Source of the DNA: CAYGZA01 sp964354135
GTDB taxonomy: Bacteria; Planctomycetota; Planctomycetia; Pirellulales; Thermoguttaceae
DNA length: 16,998 bases
NCBI GenBank assembly: GCA_964354135.1
Contig: CAYGZA010000122.1
Coordinates: 1-16,998, forward strand
Direction of reading: 5' to 3'
Shown: one piece after another, positions 12,876-16,998 of the stretch
How positions within the stretch are numbered: position 1 is the first letter of the stretch
Layout of the letters: every line of letters starts with the position of its first letter
Position numbers and translations under genes: made by a program
The notes under the pieces: generated by a model
What the model saw: the letters and a program-made list of their open reading frames with translations, nothing else
What the model was told of the DNA's origin: nothing
Database searches by the model: none

Positions 12876-12883
12876 GGATGAAC

Positions 12884-12911
12884 TACCTCCCGGTGGAATT
12901 ATACCTCCCGG
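12884..12911 (-). promoter_or_regulatory. TATAAT with flanking TACCTCCCGG repeats
   Basis: Minus-strand TATAAT lies at 12903-12898. TACCTCCCGG occurs at 12884-12893 and again at 12902-12911 (plus-strand reading), 18 bases apart. The near copy also contains the Shine-Dalgarno sequence of the antitoxin gene. The far copy overlaps the end of the -10 box. No good -35 box was seen at the expected spacing (CTGTCT around 12926-12921). It is a candidate promoter/operator of the toxin-antitoxin operon. Confidence 0.55.
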
Positions 12912-12929
12912 GGAACGCGCAGACAGCCG

Positions 12930-13670
12930 TCAGAACTCCAGCTCCATCAGGTCCTCGCCCAAGTCGGTGCGGGGGAAGATGGCCCGGGCAACCTCCAACC
13001 CGATCGGGTCCGCGTCGAGCGCAAGGGGGTTGAGGTGGACCAGCACTAGACGGCCCACGCCGGCCTCGCGGGCGACCTGGGCCACGGGGGTCGTGTGGCT
13101 GTGGCCGGTCTTGGCGGCCCATTCGGCCTGGGCGTCGGAGAAGTAGCACTCGTGTACCAGGAGGTCCACTCCGCGAATCTTCGCAACGTAGGCGGCATCC
13201 GGCGACGCCGTCGTATCGGTCACGTAGGCCATCGAGTGGCCCGGCCAATCGAGCCGGAAGCCGACGGAGCCCCCTTCGTGTGCCAGCGGGAAGGAGGTCA
13301 GCCGCCCCGACCCTTGCAGGGCGACTTCCTCGGCCAGCGGCACGAACCGGCAGGGTGGTTTGGCGGGAAACAAGGCCGGAAAGAACAAGTGCTCCTCGAT
13401 CGCCACCAGCTTATCCGCCAGGCCGTACACACAGACTTGCTCCAGCGGGTGGACGTGCATCACGTTGAACAGGTACGTCAACCCGACGACATGATCCAGG
13501 TGCGCGTGGCTGAGGAAGATGTCCAGCCGCGAGGTCTTCAGGTAGCGGCCGGCCCGATAGGTCGCCGTGCCGGCGTCGAGCATGACGCCGTATTCGGGGA
13601 TCAGGAGGCAGAGGGTCTGCCGCCGATCATTGGGGTGATAGCCCGTCGTTCCCAAGAGGACCAATCGCAT
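12930..13670 (-). CDS. RNase Z-like metallo-beta-lactamase-fold hydrolase
   Basis: The product is 246 aa from ATG 13670; no good SD is visible. It has the zinc motif 'SHAHLDHVVGL': H55-x-H57-x-D59-H60. Further ligands are H131 ('LAHEGG'), D152 ('VTDTT') and H212 ('LVHLNP'), so both zinc sites appear complete. Extra conserved-looking segments are 'LGTTGYHPNDRRQTLCL' (6-22), 'VHECYF' (172-177) and 'TGHSHTTP' (188-195). The pattern fits RNase Z/ElaC-like and related short MBL proteins that lack the long exosite arm of tRNase Z. It is predicted cytosolic, with no signal peptide. Substrate is unknown: tRNA 3' processing, a cyclic nucleotide or a small ester are all possible. It is followed on the same strand by the antitoxin gene 54 bases later, after the candidate promoter. 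Confidence 0.85.
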   Translation of the reverse strand: MRLVLLGTTGYHPNDRRQTLCLLIPEYGVMLDAGTATYRAGRYLKTSRLDIFLSHAHLDHVVGLTYLFNVMHVHPLEQVCVYGLADKLVAIEEHLFFPALFPAKPPCRFVPLAEEVALQGSGRLTSFPLAHEGGSVGFRLDWPGHSMAYVTDTTASPDAAYVAKIRGVDLLVHECYFSDAQAEWAAKTGHSHTTPVAQVAREAGVGRLVLVHLNPLALDADPIGLEVARAIFPRTDLGEDLMELEF

Positions 13671-13696
13671 CGCGCGCCCCCAGTACCGCGAAGCAC

Positions 13697-13706
13697 TGAG
13701 TACTCA
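13697..13706. repeat. 10-bp palindrome TGAGTACTCA
   Basis: This is a perfect palindrome in the 112-bp gap (13671-13782) between the sulfatase stop and the start of the MBL gene. It could be a regulator site for the MBL gene or a relic of a dispersed repeat. Nothing else in the gap was recognised. Confidence 0.4.
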
Positions 13707-13782
13707 ATGTTTCGCCTGATCGTGCCGGACTTTTCCCGCCGTGCCGCTTCCGCGCCCTCGGCGCTCGGGGCGGCCTCTCTGG

Positions 13783-15180
13783 TTACTTCTCCGGGATCTG
13801 CACCTTCTTCCTGAGGGCCTTCTTGGCCGCCTTGGCTGCCTTCGCCGCCTTCGACTTCTTCGCCCCCTCCGGCTCTTTCTTGCCGGCGGCGGGGTTCAAG
13901 GTGTCAAGCACGGTCTGCAAGCGTTTGCGGGCGGCGACGGCCGTGGAATCCTGCGCGTCGGCCGAGACCGGCTTCTCCTCGAACGGGGCCTCCTTCATGT
14001 CGAAGAGATCCCCGGCCTGGTTCAGCTTCCAGCCGGGATCGCGGACGTACCACTGGGCGCCCAGTTGGACGAAAATCCACTCCCGGGGCGTGCCCCGCTC
14101 GCCGCGGAGTTGCGGCGCGAAGCTGCGGCCGTCGAAGGCAATGCCGTCGGGCAGCTTGGCCCCCGCCACGTCGGCGAACGTCGCGAAAAAGTCGCTGAAG
14201 TCCACGAGGTCCTTGACGACCTTGCCTTGCGGCGTGGTGCCTTTCCAGTTGGCCACGAGCGGCACGCGGGCCCCGCCTTCCCACATCGAGCCCTTGGCTC
14301 CGTGGATTTGCCGGCCGCCGATGGTGCCCGACTGGACCGCCGTCCCATTGTCAGCCGAGAAGAGAATCAGGGTCTTCTCGCGGAGATTCAGCCGATCGAG
14401 TTCGGCCACCAGGAGCCCCACCTGCTTGTCCAGGTAGGCGACGTTGTCGGCGTAGAACTCCTGTTTCGGGCCCGCGCCGGCCTTCCCACCGGCACCAGTC
14501 TTGTCGCCTGCGCCTGTCTTGCTGTCCGGGGTGCGGAGGATCGGCCCGTGGACCAAGTGCGAGGCGTAGTAGAAGAAGAACGGCCCTTCGCGATGCCGGC
14601 GGATGAAGTCGACGGCGAACTCGTGCGCCACGTCGGGGTAGTAGACCTCCTTGTCGACCTCGACGAGTTGGCCGTTCTTCGTGTAGCTCTTCTGCCAGTA
14701 GTAGCCTCCTGCGGTGGGATCGGTGATGTATTCGTCGAAACCCCAGTCGCCCGGCGTGGCCCCCATCTGCCGCCACTTGCCGCAGTGTCCCGTCGCATAG
14801 CCGGCCTTCTTGAGCGTCCTGGCAATCGAAGGCTCGTCCTGCGGCAAAGGCCGGCCCGCCGTCGGATTCGTCAGCCCTCCCGTGCGGAATCCGTGGCGGC
14901 CCGTGATGAGCAGGCAGCGTGTCGGCCCGCACAAGGGGGTGGAGTAACACGCCTCAAATCGCAGACCCGATTGGGCCAGCGAGTCGAGGTGGGGCGTCTT
15001 GAACCGGTCGGAGCCGTAGCAGCCGACGCCGTCCAGGCCGTAATCGTCGGCCAAGATGAAAAGGATGTTCGGCCGGTCGGCCATGCCTGCCGCTTGCGAC
15101 GGTTCGGCCGCGCCCAGCCAGGTCGTGGCCGCCAGTGCTGCCAGGACGCACAGAAACCCGGCACCTTGCGTTCTCATCAT
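13783..15180 (-). CDS. Secreted type I sulfatase
   Basis: The product is 465 aa. The start is ATG 15180, because GGAGGT lies seven bases upstream and a signal peptide follows directly: 'MMRTQGAGFLCVLAALAATTWLGA', cleavage around 24-32. The enzyme is exported and hydrolyses sulfate esters, commonly of polysaccharides. Motifs: metal ligands 'ADDYG' (D45, D46), formylglycine signature C84-G-P-T-R88, 'GHCGKW' (131-136), 'SHLVHGP' (208-213), 'ADNGT' (276-280) and K296 in 'GAKGSMWEGGARVP'. Cys-type maturation needs a formylglycine-generating enzyme, not seen here. In many sulfatases the 'GKW' is followed by His; here it is Arg (R137). Residues 221-238 are a short Lys/Thr/Gly/Ala repeat, and 434-465 are a Lys/Ala-rich tail. 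The substrate is unknown. Confidence 0.95.
   Translation of the reverse strand: MMRTQGAGFLCVLAALAATTWLGAAEPSQAAGMADRPNILFILADDYGLDGVGCYGSDRFKTPHLDSLAQSGLRFEACYSTPLCGPTRCLLITGRHGFRTGGLTNPTAGRPLPQDEPSIARTLKKAGYATGHCGKWRQMGATPGDWGFDEYITDPTAGGYYWQKSYTKNGQLVEVDKEVYYPDVAHEFAVDFIRRHREGPFFFYYASHLVHGPILRTPDSKTGAGDKTGAGGKAGAGPKQEFYADNVAYLDKQVGLLVAELDRLNLREKTLILFSADNGTAVQSGTIGGRQIHGAKGSMWEGGARVPLVANWKGTTPQGKVVKDLVDFSDFFATFADVAGAKLPDGIAFDGRSFAPQLRGERGTPREWIFVQLGAQWYVRDPGWKLNQAGDLFDMKEAPFEEKPVSADAQDSTAVAARKRLQTVLDTLNPAAGKKEPEGAKKSKAAKAAKAAKKALRKKVQIPEK
14467..14520 (-). repeat. Three 18-bp tandem repeats inside sulfatase
   Basis: Three 18-base units (14467-14484, 14485-14502, 14503-14520) encode KTGAGD, KTGAGG and KAGAGP in reading order, residues 221-238. 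They fall in a surface loop shortly after the 'HGP' motif. The units have diverged in sequence, so this is an older in-frame expansion. Typical sulfatases have no such Gly/Lys repeat at this point, as far as I recall. Confidence 0.7.
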
Positions 15181-15381
15181 CCCCGTGACCTCCTTATGGA
15201 ATAGAAGCATGGACCCAACAGCCGCCATTTTCGGCAGGGGCCGTGCGGGTGTCAACGAGGGAGAAAAGAAGAAGAGGGGATGGGGCATCCTGCCCGTGCT
15301 CGTCCGCGGCGCTGTCGGGACGCCGGTGCCTGTTCCCCTTTTTCCGCGGCAGTCAGTTTAGCGCTGTAGCAGCAGGTCCCC
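15181..15381. other. Intergenic region upstream of sulfatase
   Basis: This 201-bp gap lies between the AsmA-like gene and the sulfatase start. The sulfatase SD is GGAGGT (15193-15188 region, minus strand). A purine-rich stretch (gagggagaaaagaagaagagg, 15257-15277, plus strand) is the only other notable composition. No clear promoter or terminator is seen. Confidence 0.35.
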
Positions 15382-16998
15382 CTAGCGCTTGGGCTGGGGC
15401 GGCTGCAACATTCGGTCGAGCCCTTTGTGGAGCTTGTCTTCGAGCACGTTTCGCGCCGCGTTCTGGAGGAACTGCCGGTTGAGCTGGTCCAGGGCGCGGC
15501 GGTCGATCTTCGGCTGGCGGAGCGTGCCGCCGATCGGCAACTGGATCGTCTGGTTCTTCAGGGCCGTCCCGACGATCCCCGCGCTCTGCCACCCGGGCGG
15601 GACGGGCATCTCCGCGACCATCGCCAAGGTCTGGTCCAGCCCCACCGAGCCGTACGTGCGGATCGTCACCTCGGGGAACACGAGGCTCATGTCGCGGTGG
15701 TAGATGCGGCCCTGGGTCATTTGGAAGGGAATGACCGATTGCCGGGCGAGCTGGACCGGCGCACTGCGGCCCAGCAGGGCGGCCATCTCCTGCCACAAAT
15801 AGCCCGGGCCGATCTGCGCCGAGTGGACCGTCAGTCTGCCGGCCAGTTCTCCGCGGCTCGGATCGGCCAAGGGGATGGTGCAGCCGTCCAGGTCGATCGA
15901 GAAGCGTCCTTCCGCAGTGGCAATGCCCGCCAGCACCGGCGCGATGTACTGAAGCGCGTAGGCGCAGGTGGCCGGCGTGAGCCGGACCTGGTCGATCACG
16001 TTGCCGGGGCTGAGGATCAACGTGGCCGGCGCGGGAGTGATCCGCAGCCGCGGGGCCAATTGCACCCGGCCCTCGTTCACGTCGAGGGTCATGGGCCGCG
16101 CCTCAAAAGCGCCGCGGGAATAAGCCGCTTGGAGTTCCCCGGGCCCGACCTGGAAGCCGTAGACGTTGGCCCCAGCCCAGTTGAGGCTCGCCGTGGCCAC
16201 GGCCCGGTCGGAGCCCCACGGGCCGCGGAACGACACGGGGCTGGAGCCCCGGCCGGCGATGCGGATCCCGTCGCCGTAGCGCGAGCGGAGCAGTTCGGAG
16301 AGGCGTTCCAGGTCGTAGTCGATCTTCCCGGTGAGCTGCAGCTCGATCTGCCCGTTGGCGCCGGTGACCCGGCCGGAAGCGCTGCCGGCCAGCGTGCCGG
16401 AAGTGAGCTCCGCCTGGTCGATCACGAAGGAGCGGCTGAGGTGGTTGTAGCTGCCCCGGCCCACCAACCGGATCTCTTTCTCCTGGTAGCGCTGGCCGGA
16501 GGTGTGGACGACGTTGAGGTTCTTGAGCACCGCGTCACATCGGGCGAAGATCGGCCCGCCGGAATGGAGGAACTCCAAGCGGCCGGAAAGGTTGCCCGCC
16601 ATGCGCCAGGCCGGCATCGTGGACAGGTTGATGACCTTCGACTGTTGGAGGCGATCCAAGGCCGCCTCGTAGACGATCGTCCCGGACAGTTCCGGCGTCC
16701 CCTCGCGCGGGAAGTTCCAGAGGAACCGGGTGACCTCGGCCCCAACGGTGCTCGTCTTCAGGCTGGCCGCCTCCAGCTCCAGACGCCGTGCCGAACGATT
16801 CCAGCTCCCCGTCACGGAGGCCTCGAGCTTCGGCTCGCGGACGTTCCACGAGGGGTTCTCCAGCACCAATTGGGTCACGTTGCAGCGGGCCTGGCGGAGC
16901 GCGATCCCGTCGGTGCCGAGGGAGACTTCGGAGAGGAGCTCGTAGTCGCCGCCGAGCTTCCACTGATGGGCGGCAAACCAGGTCCCCAGCCGCGGCTG
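15382..16998 (-). CDS. AsmA-like large protein, C-terminal part (partial)
   Basis: The frame is open from the window's right edge to TAG at 15384-15382, so 538 residues of the C-terminus are visible and the true start is outside. The sequence repeats short amphipathic strands of the kind 'SGTLAGSASGRVTGANGQIELQLTGKIDYDL' and 'AVATASLNWAGANVYGFQVGPGELQAAYSRGAFEARPMTLDVNEGRVQLAP'. The C-terminus 'TYGSVGLDQTLAMVAEMPVPPGW...ALKNQTIQLPIGGTLRQPKID' is the closing motif of AsmA-like/TamB-like repeated beta-groove proteins. These span from the inner membrane towards the outer membrane and carry lipid or affect envelope assembly. An N-terminal membrane anchor would be expected but lies beyond the edge. 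The last ~35 residues form a basic helical tail. Partner and substrate are unknown. Confidence 0.75.
   Translation of the reverse strand, partial: QPRLGTWFAAHQWKLGGDYELLSEVSLGTDGIALRQARCNVTQLVLENPSWNVREPKLEASVTGSWNRSARRLELEAASLKTSTVGAEVTRFLWNFPREGTPELSGTIVYEAALDRLQQSKVINLSTMPAWRMAGNLSGRLEFLHSGGPIFARCDAVLKNLNVVHTSGQRYQEKEIRLVGRGSYNHLSRSFVIDQAELTSGTLAGSASGRVTGANGQIELQLTGKIDYDLERLSELLRSRYGDGIRIAGRGSSPVSFRGPWGSDRAVATASLNWAGANVYGFQVGPGELQAAYSRGAFEARPMTLDVNEGRVQLAPRLRITPAPATLILSPGNVIDQVRLTPATCAYALQYIAPVLAGIATAEGRFSIDLDGCTIPLADPSRGELAGRLTVHSAQIGPGYLWQEMAALLGRSAPVQLARQSVIPFQMTQGRIYHRDMSLVFPEVTIRTYGSVGLDQTLAMVAEMPVPPGWQSAGIVGTALKNQTIQLPIGGTLRQPKIDRRALDQLNRQFLQNAARNVLEDKLHKGLDRMLQPPQPKR

Noticed and set aside
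13741..15204. 487-aa plus-strand open frame
   Set aside because: It is the antisense of the sulfatase, which has clear catalytic motifs, an SD and a signal peptide.

Overview
The window is GC-rich, densely coded DNA, most plausibly from a planctomycete (Pirellulales-like). The clues are a secreted type I sulfatase, a uroporphyrinogen-decarboxylase-family protein, a large AsmA-like protein, divergently placed PepT and PolB-like exonuclease genes, and short intergenic repeats. This assignment comes from gene content, not from a marker gene. There are no rRNA, tRNA or CRISPR features, and no complete insertion sequence.

Layout. (1) Positions 1-4467, plus strand: a head-to-tail and tail-tube module of a tailed-phage-like element. 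It holds a small connector-region protein, a head-closure (head-tail joining) protein, a tail terminator, a beta-rich virion protein with a Ser/Gly tail, a tail-tube-like protein and an unknown 282-aa protein. A GT-B glycosyltransferase follows two bases later. Four arrays of tandem 7-bp units lie in and beside the non-coding gaps of this module. (2) Positions 4529-5627: an XRE-type regulator (minus) and a small unknown protein (plus). They diverge from a compact region where two near-consensus sigma-70 promoters overlap at their -10 boxes inside a dyad. (3) Positions 5539-8927: a PolB-type 3'-5' exonuclease (minus), peptidase T (plus) and a GT2-like glycosyltransferase (plus). (4) Positions 8924-10168, minus: an unusual protein with two helix-hairpin-helix/alpha-CTD-like segments and an HTH. 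Its stop codon overlaps that of the GT2 gene. (5) Positions 10568-12875, minus: a tight run of an antitoxin-like gene, a deleted PIN-toxin remnant, MntA, HepT and a URO-D-family protein that starts three bases after hepT ends. (6) Positions 12930-16998, minus: an RNase Z-like metallo-beta-lactamase protein, a secreted sulfatase, and the C-terminal part of an AsmA-like protein that runs off the right edge.

How the parts fit together. The left third looks like a prophage or tailed-particle locus cut by the window edge. No capsid, portal, terminase, tape measure, lysis or integrase gene is visible, so whether it is active cannot be judged. The XRE gene and its divergent partner look like a self-contained switch. 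The right part is ordinary chromosomal metabolism and envelope genes with an inserted toxin-antitoxin island in which one toxin is broken and the MntA-HepT pair is intact.
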